Positions 1 to 8,170 of a DNA stretch of 8,458 nucleotides are shown one piece after another. The stretch lies in NCBI GenBank assembly GCA_013812465.1, contig JACCTK010000354.1, forward strand, positions 1 to 8,458, in the 5' to 3' direction. The DNA is from Actinomycetota bacterium. Its GTDB lineage: Bacteria; Actinomycetota; Thermoleophilia; Gaiellales; Gaiellaceae. The stretch's first letter is position 1. Each line of letters opens with the position of its first letter. The translations under genes and the position numbers were made by a program. The notes beneath the pieces were generated by a model. It had not been told where the DNA came from. It saw only the letters and a list, made by a program, of their open reading frames with translations, and did not search any database.

Positions 1-70
1 CCTTGGGCTTGTCGAGGGTGAGCGGGTAGAGACGCGTCGCGTAGCCGGCTGCGAGGACGAGGGCCCTCAT
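1..70 (-). CDS. Sugar-phosphate nucleotidyltransferase, N-terminal fragment (cut by window edge)
   Basis: Only the first 23 codons are present, reading MRALVLAAGYATRLYPLT followed by LDKPK. This is the N-terminal signature of the NTP_transferase fold: a hydrophobic first strand, the nucleotide-binding glycine-rich loop (here AAGYATRL, with Ala where many members have Gly) and the PLT...KP segment that contacts the nucleotide phosphates. Such enzymes join a sugar 1-phosphate to an NTP, giving an NDP-sugar and pyrophosphate. Which sugar and nucleotide cannot be told from the fragment. The ATG is preceded by GGAAG about 10 bases upstream. It lies 62 bases downstream of ahcY on the same strand and may be co-transcribed. 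The family call is safe, the specificity unknown. Confidence 0.85.
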   Translation of the reverse strand, partial: MRALVLAAGYATRLYPLTLDKPK

Positions 71-132
71 GGGGTCAGGTCTTCCATGTTCCACGCCATG
101 ACATCCGATTCCGGACCAGGACGACACGACCT

Positions 133-1790
<1,658 letters not shown>

Positions 1791-1797
1791 GAGTAGA

Positions 1798-1806
1798 ACC
1801 TTAGCA
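1798..1806 (-). promoter_or_regulatory. Candidate extended -10 promoter for a leaderless merR(-ahcY) transcript
   Basis: The minus strand reads TGC-TAAGGT, then seven bases, then the merR ATG at 1790. This TGn-TAnnnT element would start transcription at or next to the A of the ATG, giving a leaderless mRNA. A TTGACA hexamer lies at 1813-1818 but only 9 bases from the -10, too close for a normal -35. An inverted repeat ACCT-N6-AGGT (1798-1811) covers the -10 and could be an operator. The AAGG inside the hexamer could alternatively be a weak Shine-Dalgarno site. Confidence 0.4.
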
Positions 1807-1821
1807 CAGGTGTGTCAAAGT

Positions 1822-2310
1822 TCAGGTTCCGATCGGCGGCCCGCGCCGCGGAACGGGGGTGGAGTGGATGATCGACGTCGTGGTCAGCCCGAACGGCGTG
1901 AAGCGGTCGAGCACGTCCTCGAGCTCGTCGATCGAGCGCAGGTACAGCCGGAGCAGGTAGCAGTCCTCCCCGGTGATCCGGTAGCACTCCCCCACCTCGG
2001 CCGTCTCTCTTGCGATCTCCGGGATGCGCTGGAGCTGTCCCGGTGAGGGCCTGATCCGAACGACCGCGGACACCGGGAAGCCGACTGCCGACGGGTCGAT
2101 CTCGGCGCGGTAGCCGGCGATCACCCCCGCTCGTTCGAGCCGCTGCACGCGTTCGGCGACGGCGGGCGCCGACATGCCGATTCGCCGGCCGAGCTCGGCG
2201 ATGCCGATGCGGCCGTCCACTCGCAGCTCCGTCAGCAGTCGGAGGTTGATCTCATCCAGGAGAGTCGCTTCGTAGGCCATCGTGTCCTGAGTCCGTGCTT
2301 TTCTTGGCAT
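1822..2310 (-). CDS. Lrp/AsnC-family transcriptional regulator
   Basis: A 162-residue feast/famine regulator. Residues 18-66 are the helix-turn-helix (LDEINLRLLTELRVDGRIGIAELGRRIGMSAPAVAERVQRLERAGVI), and residues 75-155 the RAM ligand-binding and oligomerisation domain with the family's TGEDCYLLRLY stretch (113-123) and the STPVP ending (150-154). Relatives bind amino acids such as leucine, lysine or asparagine and form dimers to octamers; the ligand here cannot be read. It is divergent from an RhtA-like exporter with 62 bases between the starts, which suggests that it regulates the exporter and itself. Two starts are possible: the ATG at 2310 with AGGAG upstream, or the ATG at 2280 with AGGA upstream, which gives the more usual family length of 152. 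I keep 2310 because its Shine-Dalgarno match is better. Confidence 0.93.
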   Translation of the reverse strand: MPRKARTQDTMAYEATLLDEINLRLLTELRVDGRIGIAELGRRIGMSAPAVAERVQRLERAGVIAGYRAEIDPSAVGFPVSAVVRIRPSPGQLQRIPEIARETAEVGECYRITGEDCYLLRLYLRSIDELEDVLDRFTPFGLTTTSIIHSTPVPRRGPPIGT

Positions 2311-2314
2311 CTAG

Positions 2315-2319
2315 CTCCT
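2315..2319 (-). promoter_or_regulatory. Ribosome binding site favouring the upstream start of the Lrp-type gene
   Basis: AGGAG on the minus strand, four bases before the ATG at 2310. The competing ATG at 2280 has only AGGA, also four bases away. Confidence 0.5.
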
Positions 2320-2372
2320 AAGTCCGTTGATCGCCCATTCCAGGATGACAGATCGCTTGCGACCATGCAGGT

Positions 2373-3290
2373 GTGTCTGCGACGCTCGTCCGTCTCGCCG
2401 AGAGAACGCGGCCCGAGGCGTTCTTCGTCGGCAGCGCGATCTTCCACTACCTGGGGCCGGCCTTCGCCGTGCTCCTCTTCGCTCGGGTAGACCCGCTGGG
2501 CGTCGCCTGGCTCAGGATCGCGAGCGCGGCAACGGTGTTCGCTCTCTGGCGGCGGCCGTGGCGGCGGCTGGCCGGACTCGATCGGGACGGACGGAGGATC
2601 GTTCTCGCGCTCGGCGCAGTCTTCGCGGTCATGAATGTGTGCTTCTACGTCGCCATCGACCGGCTTCCGCTCGGCACCGTCGCCGCGATCGAGTTCCTGC
2701 CCGTGATCCTGCTCGCCGCTCTCGGCGCCAGGACCGGGAGGAACGCCGCAGCGCTCGGTCTCGCGGTCCTCGGCGTCTACCTCCTGACCGACGTGGAGCT
2801 CGAGGGCGAGCCGGTCGGTCTCGCCTTCGCGTTCGCCAACGCCGCACTGTTCGCGCTCTACATCGTGCTCGCCCACCGGCTCTCGCGAATCCCGGGGATC
2901 GGACGGATCGACGGCCTGGCGGCCGCGATGCTGGTCGCGGCGGTCTGCGTGACTCCCCTCGCCGGCTGGAGCGCGGCGCCGGCACTTCTCGACCCGGTCG
3001 CTCTCACCGCGGGCGTCGGGGTGGGCATCGCGTCTTCGGTCGTGCCGTACGTCTTCGACCAGCTGGCGATGGCTCGCCTGCGGCGCGCGACCTACTCGCT
3101 TCTGGTGTCGCTCCTGCCGGCGACCGCGACCGTCGTCGGGATCCTCGTGCTGAGCCAGCTGCCGTCGTGGAGCGAGGTCGTCGGCGTGACGCTGGTGGTC
3201 GCCGCCGTCGCAGCCCACCGCGAGCCAGAAAGCGAGCCTAGTGACACAGTGTCACAAGGTCAGGCGGCAGACGTGCCCTCTCGCCCGTAG
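2373..3290 (+). CDS. EamA/DMT-superfamily exporter, RhtA-like
   Basis: A 305-residue inner-membrane protein with about ten hydrophobic segments (roughly 16-37, 42-59, 76-94, 97-117, 124-140, 147-167, 178-198, 208-229, 238-260, 263-282), the two-times-five-helix plan of EamA carriers. MNVCFYVAIDRLPLGTVAAIEF (87-108) matches the pattern of RhtA-type threonine/homoserine exporters, so an amino acid or similar metabolite is the likely cargo. The GTG start is the only sensible one: a TGA lies in frame at 2346, and the next homologous block (FFVGSAIFHYLGPAFAVLLF) begins by residue 17. No strong Shine-Dalgarno site is visible. The last 24 residues are hydrophilic and low in complexity, encoded partly by a palindrome, and probably not part of the conserved fold. 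The gene is divergent from an Lrp/AsnC regulator and overlaps the convergent cupin gene by 31 bases. Confidence 0.92.
   Translation: MSATLVRLAERTRPEAFFVGSAIFHYLGPAFAVLLFARVDPLGVAWLRIASAATVFALWRRPWRRLAGLDRDGRRIVLALGAVFAVMNVCFYVAIDRLPLGTVAAIEFLPVILLAALGARTGRNAAALGLAVLGVYLLTDVELEGEPVGLAFAFANAALFALYIVLAHRLSRIPGIGRIDGLAAAMLVAAVCVTPLAGWSAAPALLDPVALTAGVGVGIASSVVPYVFDQLAMARLRRATYSLLVSLLPATATVVGILVLSQLPSWSEVVGVTLVVAAVAAHREPESEPSDTVSQGQAADVPSRP
3237..3259. terminator. 23-bp near-perfect palindrome between convergent genes, candidate terminator or operator
   Basis: The sequence is CCT-a-GTGACAC-a-GTGTCAC-a-AGG: ten of eleven position pairs are complementary around a central base. It begins one base after the cupin stop codon (minus strand) and lies inside the last codons of the exporter (plus strand). 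As RNA it can form a GUGACA/UGUCAC stem with a 3-base loop, extended by CCU/AGG across one mismatch. On the minus strand CTCGCTTTCT follows, a poor T tract. It fits a terminator of the polysaccharide operon, but its exact symmetry also suits a dimeric DNA-binding protein. Confidence 0.4.
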
Positions 3291-3655
3291 CGGTCCTCGA
3301 TGCGGACGACGTCGTCCAAGTGCGGTGTCGAGACCTCGAGGATGAGGGTGTCCTCGAGCGCGGTGACGCGGTGCACAGTGCGCGGCGGGTAGCGGAGCGC
3401 TTCTCCCGGCCCGACCTCCACCACCTCGAGCTCGCCGTCTCCGGCCCTGCCGAACTCCAGCCGTGCCCGCCCCTCGTGGACGAGCCAGGACTCGTCCTTG
3501 ACCTCGTGGTATTGGAGGCTCAGCGCCTCACCCGCACGGATGAAGAGGAGCTTCCCCACGTACTGCTCTGCCTCCGCCCAGATCAGCTCCCAGCCCCAGG
3601 GCTTCTCGACCCGGCGTGGGGTGAACCCGAACGTCGCGCCGGTGCCCTTGCTCAC
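3260..3655 (-). CDS. Single-domain cupin, mannose-6-phosphate isomerase type II-like
   Basis: A 131-residue protein resembling the C-terminal cupin domain of bifunctional ManC-type enzymes. It starts with a block around VEKPWGWELIW (16-26), then cupin motif 1, G42...LSLQYHEVKDESW...G62, and motif 2, G84-x5-P90...H95. Candidate metal ligands are H50, E55 and H95; the second His of the usual H-x-H is Val52, so metal binding may be weaker or use other ligands. Family members interconvert mannose 6-phosphate and fructose 6-phosphate, feeding GDP-mannose synthesis, but stand-alone cupins of this type are often uncharacterised. The GTG start overlaps the TGA of the upstream nucleotidyltransferase (GTGA), indicating translational coupling; the longer upstream frame is Arg-rich and unconvincing. 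It is the last gene of the operon and overlaps the convergent exporter by 31 bases. Confidence 0.85.
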   Translation of the reverse strand: MSKGTGATFGFTPRRVEKPWGWELIWAEAEQYVGKLLFIRAGEALSLQYHEVKDESWLVHEGRARLEFGRAGDGELEVVEVGPGEALRYPPRTVHRVTALEDTLILEVSTPHLDDVVRIEDRYGREGTSAA

Positions 3656-4767
3656 GAGAAGCGGAGCGCCTTCTCCGGAATTCGCTGGTCGGCGCCGACG
3701 CGGAGGCCGTGGTCGAGCTCGTTTCCCGCTCCGAGCACGGCGCCCGGGCCGATCACGGCGAGATTTCGCACCTCGCACCCGTCACCGAGGCGCGCCTCGT
3801 CTCCGACCACGGAGCCGACGACCACCGAGCCGGCCCCGAGGGTGGCACGCGCGCCGACGACCGCGTTCTCGACGATGGCGCCCTTGCCCAGGCAGGTCCC
3901 CGCCCCGACCACCGCGAGGCTGCCCACCCGCGCGCCGGATTCCACCACCGCGCCCGGGCCGACGTAGACCGGCGGCACCAAGCGAGCTCCGGAGTCGACC
4001 TCTGCGCTCGGATCGACGAACGTGAAGTCGGACCCGAGAGCCTCTCCCACCTCGGTCGTGAAGGTTCGCTCGAGGACGTCGCGGTGCGCCTGCAGGTACG
4101 ACTCCGGCGTCCCGACATCGAGCCAGTACCCGGGAAGAGCCACGCCGAACACCGTGCCGGCCTCGGCCAGCCGCGGGAAGACCTCGCGCTCGATGGAGAC
4201 CGCGCGACCCTCGGGGACAAGCTCCAGCACCTCGGGCTCGAGCACGTAGAGACCGGCATTGATGAGATCGGTGTCGATGTCCTCGGGGCGCGGCTTCTCG
4301 AGGAAGCTCTCGACCCGGCCGTCCGTGGCGGTCCTCACGAGCCCGTAGCGGCTGGGGTCGGCCACAGGGGTGAGCAAGATCGTCGCCTTGGCGCCGGTGG
4401 AGCGGTGAAAGCGGACGAGCTCGGAGAGATCGGCTTCGCGGAGCGAGTCGCCGTTCAACGCGAAGAAGCTGCTTTCGAGCTCTCGCGCGGCGAATCCGAT
4501 CGCCCCGCCGGTTCCGAGCGGCGCCGGCTCGACCGCGTACTCGAGAGCGAGGCCGCCGTACTCCTTGCCAAACGCGGCGCCGATCTGATCCGGCAGGTAG
4601 CCGCACGAGACGATTCCCCGGGAGACCCCGTGCCGCGCCAGGTGCTCGAAGGTATAGGAGAGAAGCGGCCGGTCGACGAGCGGGAGCATGTCCTTCCTCG
4701 TCCGGTCGGTTAGAGGTCGAAGCCGGGTGCCCTGGCCACCGACGAGCACCACCGCCGGCAGGCTCAC
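3652..4767 (-). CDS. NDP-sugar pyrophosphorylase with left-handed beta-helix domain, GDP-mannose-pyrophosphorylase-like
   Basis: A 371-residue cytosolic nucleotidyltransferase making an NDP-sugar from a hexose 1-phosphate and an NTP. Residues 1-235 are the catalytic domain: VGGQGTRLRPLT (9-20), K25 in the phosphate-binding segment (KDMLP, where most members have KP), NGD (105-107, metal-binding Asp107), FLEKP (155-159), NAGLYVLEP (170-178) and YWLDVGTPESYLQAH (214-228). Residues about 248-355 carry hexapeptide repeats (VGPGAVVESGARVGSLAVVGAG and so on), a left-handed beta-helix as in GDP-mannose and ADP-glucose pyrophosphorylases. Mannose 1-phosphate/GTP is the best guess because the next gene is an isomerase-type cupin, but glucose 1-phosphate/dTTP or UTP is possible. 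The GTG start at 4767 overlaps the dehydrogenase TGA (GTGA). The in-frame upstream extension lies over the dehydrogenase gene and is not real. Confidence 0.9.
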   Translation of the reverse strand: MSLPAVVLVGGQGTRLRPLTDRTRKDMLPLVDRPLLSYTFEHLARHGVSRGIVSCGYLPDQIGAAFGKEYGGLALEYAVEPAPLGTGGAIGFAARELESSFFALNGDSLREADLSELVRFHRSTGAKATILLTPVADPSRYGLVRTATDGRVESFLEKPRPEDIDTDLINAGLYVLEPEVLELVPEGRAVSIEREVFPRLAEAGTVFGVALPGYWLDVGTPESYLQAHRDVLERTFTTEVGEALGSDFTFVDPSAEVDSGARLVPPVYVGPGAVVESGARVGSLAVVGAGTCLGKGAIVENAVVGARATLGAGSVVVGSVVGDEARLGDGCEVRNLAVIGPGAVLGAGNELDHGLRVGADQRIPEKALRFS

Positions 4768-6041
4768 GTGAAGGCCCGTCCGATGCCCTCGTATTCGAAC
4801 CCGAGAGCTCTGAGCGTCGCCGGGTCGAGCATGTTGCGTCCGTCGACCAACAGTCGATTCCGCATCCGCGCCCCGGCCTCGGCCCAGTCGAGGTCGCGAA
4901 GCTCCGGCCACTCGGTCACGATCACGGCCGCGTCCGCGCCCTCTAGCGCCTCGAGCGCCGATTCGGCGATCTCGACCCGGCCGAGCTGACCCGCCGCGAC
5001 GGCGACCGGGTCCCAAGCGCGCACCTCGGCGCCCTCTGCCTGCAGACGGGCGGCGAGCACGAGACTTGGAGCTTCCCGCATATCGTCGGTGCCGGGCTTG
5101 AAGGCGAGCCCGAGGAGCGCGATCTTCTTCCCTCGAAGCGAGCCGAGTCGGCGTTCAAGCTTGCCGACCACGCGTCGCTTCTGGAGCTCGTTGACCTCGA
5201 TGACCGCCGCGAGCAGCTGAAAGTGGTAGCCGGAGTTCGAGGCAAGCTGCTTCAACGCTAGCGAGTCTTTCGGAAAGCAGCTTCCCCCGTAGCCGATTCC
5301 CGCGCGCAGGAAGTGCGGCCCGAGACGCCTGTCCATCCCGACTCCCTCGGCGACCTTCACCACGTCGGCGCCTGTTGCCTCGCAGACGTTCGCGATCTCG
5401 TTGATGAAGCTGATGCGGGTCATCAGGAAGGCATTCGCCGCAAGCTTGATCATCTCCGCCGAGTTGACGTCGCTGCGGAGAACCGGGGCGTCGATGCCCG
5501 CGTGCAGCCGCTCGACGACATCGCCGTCCGCCGCGTCGAAGGCCCCGATGACGATCCGGTCCGGGTGCATGAAGTCACGAACCGCGGTTCCCTCCGCTGT
5601 GAACTCGGGATTCGAGACGTAGCCGACGTTCTCGAACCCCCGCTCGGTCAAACGGTGGCGCACGGCATTGCCGGTTCCCACCGGCACGGTGCTCTTCATG
5701 GTCAGGACGATCCTCCGCTCGACCCGCGGCAGCTCGTCCACGACCGTCCAGACCGCTGTCAGGTCCGCGTCGCCGGAGCGCGTCGGCGGCGTGCCGACTG
5801 CGACGTACACGACGTCCGCCTCGGCCAGCGCGTCCTCGACCTCCGTCGTAAAGCTCAACCGCTCGCGGTTCTTCTCGAGCAACTCCGAAAGGCCTTCCTC
5901 GTGGATCGGAACCTCACGCCGTCGCAGCGTCTCGATCTTCTCGGCGACGATGTCTCGCACGACAACGTCATGTCCGAGGTCGGCGAAGCAGGCGCCGGTG
6001 ACCAGGCCGACGTAGCCGGCGCCGAAGACCGCGATCTTCAG
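4764..6041 (-). CDS. ugd: UDP-glucose 6-dehydrogenase (UDP-glucose/GDP-mannose dehydrogenase family)
   Basis: A 425-residue cytosolic enzyme that oxidises UDP-glucose twice with NAD to UDP-glucuronate, a precursor of acidic wall or capsular polysaccharides. The N-terminal Rossmann domain has FGAGYVGL (6-13) and D30 for the NAD ribose; further signatures are VGTPP (82-86), KSTVPVGTG (116-124), NPEFTAEGTAVRDFMHPDRIVIG (144-166), K199 and N203 in the central helix, catalytic Cys255 in GYGGSCFPKD (250-259), and GLAFKPGTDDMREAPS (311-326) of the UDP-binding domain. A GDP-mannose dehydrogenase is less likely but shares most motifs. The start is unusual: no ATG, GTG or TTG lies near the motif in frame, the next GTG is codon 28, past the glycine loop, and CTG at 6041 overlaps the LCP stop (CTGA) with GAGAGGGAAG before it. 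I therefore call CTG the start. The 3' end overlaps the pyrophosphorylase by four bases. Confidence 0.95.
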   Translation of the reverse strand: MKIAVFGAGYVGLVTGACFADLGHDVVVRDIVAEKIETLRRREVPIHEEGLSELLEKNRERLSFTTEVEDALAEADVVYVAVGTPPTRSGDADLTAVWTVVDELPRVERRIVLTMKSTVPVGTGNAVRHRLTERGFENVGYVSNPEFTAEGTAVRDFMHPDRIVIGAFDAADGDVVERLHAGIDAPVLRSDVNSAEMIKLAANAFLMTRISFINEIANVCEATGADVVKVAEGVGMDRRLGPHFLRAGIGYGGSCFPKDSLALKQLASNSGYHFQLLAAVIEVNELQKRRVVGKLERRLGSLRGKKIALLGLAFKPGTDDMREAPSLVLAARLQAEGAEVRAWDPVAVAAGQLGRVEIAESALEALEGADAAVIVTEWPELRDLDWAEAGARMRNRLLVDGRNMLDPATLRALGFEYEGIGRAFT

Positions 6042-7978
6042 TTCTTCTTCCCTCTCGCCAACGGCTTCAAGCCCTTGGCGATCGCGAGCATCGTCTCGTT
6101 CGAGAGGCGGTCGAGGAGGGTGTTGATCACCCAGTAGCGCGCGTGCTTCGTCCGCAGGACGACCATGTGCAGCTTCGGCCCGTCGTAGTAGAGGTCGTAG
6201 ATGCGCCCCTTGATCCTGCGCGTGTGACTCTTGTCCGCGAGCACCGGTGCGTCGTCCCAATCCGTCATCTGCACGCCCCAGTACTCGTTCGAGCCAATGC
6301 TGTAGACGAGTCGCACGGCTTTGTGCTTCTCGCCCGGATCGATCCAGTACAGGCGGACGGGCGTCGTCCGGTCGGTCCAGGAGCTGCGCTCGATCACGGT
6401 CGGCAGCATCAGCGGGAAGGGAACGCGCGAACGGCGCTCGCGCAGGAGATCGCGGGCCGCGCTCGGCGCGAACACGACGTTCGGTCGCTCACGCCGTGGG
6501 GTCTGGTCGATCGCAGACGAGGCGAGGGTTCCATGGAAGGTCCTGCCGACGACAACGGTCAGCATGGCGCCGTTCGCAAGCTGTGAGATCGCTCTCGGGA
6601 GACGCTCGGTCTCGGCGGAGCCGAAGAGGTTCGCGACTTTCGTAGCCGCCAGGCTCGCGCCGCGCGCTCTCGGCGCGTAGTAGACCTGGGTGCGGAAGTA
6701 GTCGAATCTCGGCGCGTTCGCGGGCAGGCCGTTCGGTGGGGTGCGAATCTGGTACCCGCGCTCGTTGAGTTGGAAGCCGGCGGTCGTCGCCGAGCCCTCG
6801 ACGCCGTTCCCGTTCAGGATGGTCACGCTCGTGTCGCGGGGCGCCGGCACCCGGCGCTTCAACTTCTCACCGAGTGCGACGGCGGTCGCCTTGTCCGACG
6901 AGTCGAGGTCAGGATGCGTGAACGTCCGAACGGCGCGGATCACATTCGAGGAGTCCGTGGTCAGGTCGTTGATGCCCTCGAGTCCCTCGATCTTCGTCTG
7001 AAAGACGTGGCCGCGCGGCAGCCCGTAGGCGAAGAGCGCATAGGAGAGAACGGTGCGGCCCGGCACGTCGTCCCCGCCACCCTGCGCGACCTGGACGTTG
7101 TTCGTGATCGCATTGACCACCTTGGGCAGCGCGAGCGCCTTGAAGCTCGACTGCACCTGGGTCTTGAACCCCTTCACGAACTGCTGCTGTCGCGCGACGC
7201 GGTAGAGATCGGAGTCGCTGTGGCGGTAACGGACGAAGTCGAGCGCCCGGCGTCCGGTGAGCTGCTGATAGCCCGGACTGAGGTTGATCGTCGCGTAGCC
7301 GAACGGACCGCCACGGTCGTTGAAGTAGCGGCGGTCGACGTCCACCCAGACCCCGCCGAGCCGGTCGACGATCTCACGGAAGCCGCGGAAGTTGACAGTG
7401 ATCAGGTAGTTGACCTGAATTCCCGTGAGCCCGGTGACCGTCTGCAGCGATCCCCGGGGGCCACACTCCTGATACGCCGAGTTGATCTTTCCCAAGAACG
7501 CCGCCTTGCCAGGGCAGCGCACCTCCACTTGCAGGTCGCGCGGGAAGGAGAGAAGCGAGACCGACTCCGTTGCCGGGTCGGCGCGGATGAGCATGAGCGT
7601 GTCCGAGCGGGATGCCGCCCCCTTGCCGTCTGTGCGGCGGTGGTCGTATCCGATCACGAGCGCGACCGCGGGGCGGCCGGGAAGCGGGACCTGGAGCTCG
7701 CGGGCGGCTTTCTTCACCGCTGGATCCTTCGCCGCCACAGCCGCGACGGACTCGTGGAAGTAGAGGTAGGCGCCTCCTGCGGAACCGGCTGCGAGAATGA
7801 GCGTCGCCGCCCCGAGCCAGAGCGCGATCTGCCCGACCAGACCCATACGTGAGCGGCGCTCCGGCGGGGGCTGCCGATAGACGATCATGGGCGAGGACGC
7901 GCCGGGAGGAAGAACGGGGTTCCCGTCTCCGTTGGGCGACGAAGCGCGCCCTAAGCCTCGCTTCAGAGTAGTTCGCAT
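6038..7978 (-). CDS. LytR-CpsA-Psr (LCP) family glycopolymer transferase with LytR_C domain and an extra C-terminal domain
   Basis: A 646-residue membrane-anchored protein. LCP enzymes move undecaprenyl-linked glycopolymers onto peptidoglycan outside the cell. Order: a Pro-rich cytoplasmic N-terminus (1-45), one membrane helix (about 46-73), the LCP domain (about 100-290) with SDT (125-127), SFPRD (144-148), INSAY (165-169), VNFRGFREIVDRLGGVWVDV (195-214) and LDFVRYRHSDSDLYRVARQQQF (246-267), then a LytR_C domain (about 382-483, starting SVTILNGNG and ending VVVGRTFHGTL). Residues about 497-640 form a third domain that I cannot assign firmly; its pattern (YWGVQMTDWDDAPVL, then IYDLYYDGPKLHMVVLRTKHARYWV, then an amphipathic LSNETMLAIAKGLKPL helix) recalls LolA/DUF4367-like surface domains. 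It is the first gene of the four-gene operon; the TGA overlaps the next start. No clear Shine-Dalgarno site precedes ATG 7978 (GAGGGG is about 15 bases away); Met31 or Met45 could be starts but have no better sites. Confidence 0.92.
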   Translation of the reverse strand: MRTTLKRGLGRASSPNGDGNPVLPPGASSPMIVYRQPPPERRSRMGLVGQIALWLGAATLILAAGSAGGAYLYFHESVAAVAAKDPAVKKAARELQVPLPGRPAVALVIGYDHRRTDGKGAASRSDTLMLIRADPATESVSLLSFPRDLQVEVRCPGKAAFLGKINSAYQECGPRGSLQTVTGLTGIQVNYLITVNFRGFREIVDRLGGVWVDVDRRYFNDRGGPFGYATINLSPGYQQLTGRRALDFVRYRHSDSDLYRVARQQQFVKGFKTQVQSSFKALALPKVVNAITNNVQVAQGGGDDVPGRTVLSYALFAYGLPRGHVFQTKIEGLEGINDLTTDSSNVIRAVRTFTHPDLDSSDKATAVALGEKLKRRVPAPRDTSVTILNGNGVEGSATTAGFQLNERGYQIRTPPNGLPANAPRFDYFRTQVYYAPRARGASLAATKVANLFGSAETERLPRAISQLANGAMLTVVVGRTFHGTLASSAIDQTPRRERPNVVFAPSAARDLLRERRSRVPFPLMLPTVIERSSWTDRTTPVRLYWIDPGEKHKAVRLVYSIGSNEYWGVQMTDWDDAPVLADKSHTRRIKGRIYDLYYDGPKLHMVVLRTKHARYWVINTLLDRLSNETMLAIAKGLKPLARGKKN

Positions 7979-8015
7979 GACAGCCGACGAGCGCCCCTCA
8001 GGCGCCCGTCCTCGG

Positions 8016-8021
8016 AGGATA
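8016..8021 (-). promoter_or_regulatory. Candidate -10 element of the LCP/polysaccharide operon
   Basis: The minus strand reads TATCCT, a fair TAnnnT -10 match, which would start transcription near 8009 and leave a leader of about 30 bases before ATG 7978. No convincing -35 is seen 16-18 bases upstream. The leader can form a small GCGCC/GGCGC stem (7991-8005). Confidence 0.3.
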
Positions 8022-8061
8022 GCTCAGGCATAGGCGGTGATTCGCGCTCCTACCGGGCGAT

Positions 8062-8103
8062 CCCTACCGCGGGGCATGGGTAGGGGGCCGGGCATGCCCG
8101 GCC
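8062..8103. repeat. Two adjacent inverted repeats in the divergent intergenic region
   Basis: The first is CCCTACC (8062-8068) / GGTAGGG (8079-8085) with a 10-base centre. Directly after it comes a perfect 18-bp palindrome GGCCGGGCATGCCCGGCC (8086-8103). Both lie between the divergent LCP and hydrolase genes, where terminators are not expected, so an operator for a shared regulator or a structured leader is more likely. There is no T tract on either side. The rest of the roughly 200-base intergenic region holds only the two promoter candidates. Confidence 0.6.
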
Positions 8104-8170
8104 TCTACGACCGCGGACTCCTTGAGCTCTCGCTGTCGAGCGTGTGACGGGTGCCCTCCCGATCGTGGGC

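Noticed and set aside
2232..3218. 328-codon minus-strand frame opposite the exporter
   Set aside because: Highly charged, low-complexity translation; the plus strand carries a clear ten-helix membrane protein.
3701..4024. Periodic GC-rich pattern resembling DNA tandem repeats in the pyrophosphorylase 3' part
   Set aside because: The periodicity comes from hexapeptide repeats of the left-handed beta-helix; the DNA units differ and are not a mobile or CRISPR-like array.
4768..5016. 83-residue upstream extension of the pyrophosphorylase frame
   Set aside because: It runs through the 3' part of the dehydrogenase gene and is Arg/Gly-rich; the GTG at 4767 fits the first strand of the nucleotidyltransferase fold.
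6770..7852. 360-codon plus-strand frame opposite the LCP gene
   Set aside because: No recognisable motif; composition typical of an antisense frame, while the minus strand shows complete LCP and LytR_C motifs.
8086..8103. The 18-bp palindrome as a rho-independent terminator
   Set aside because: It lies between divergent gene starts and has no T tract on either side.
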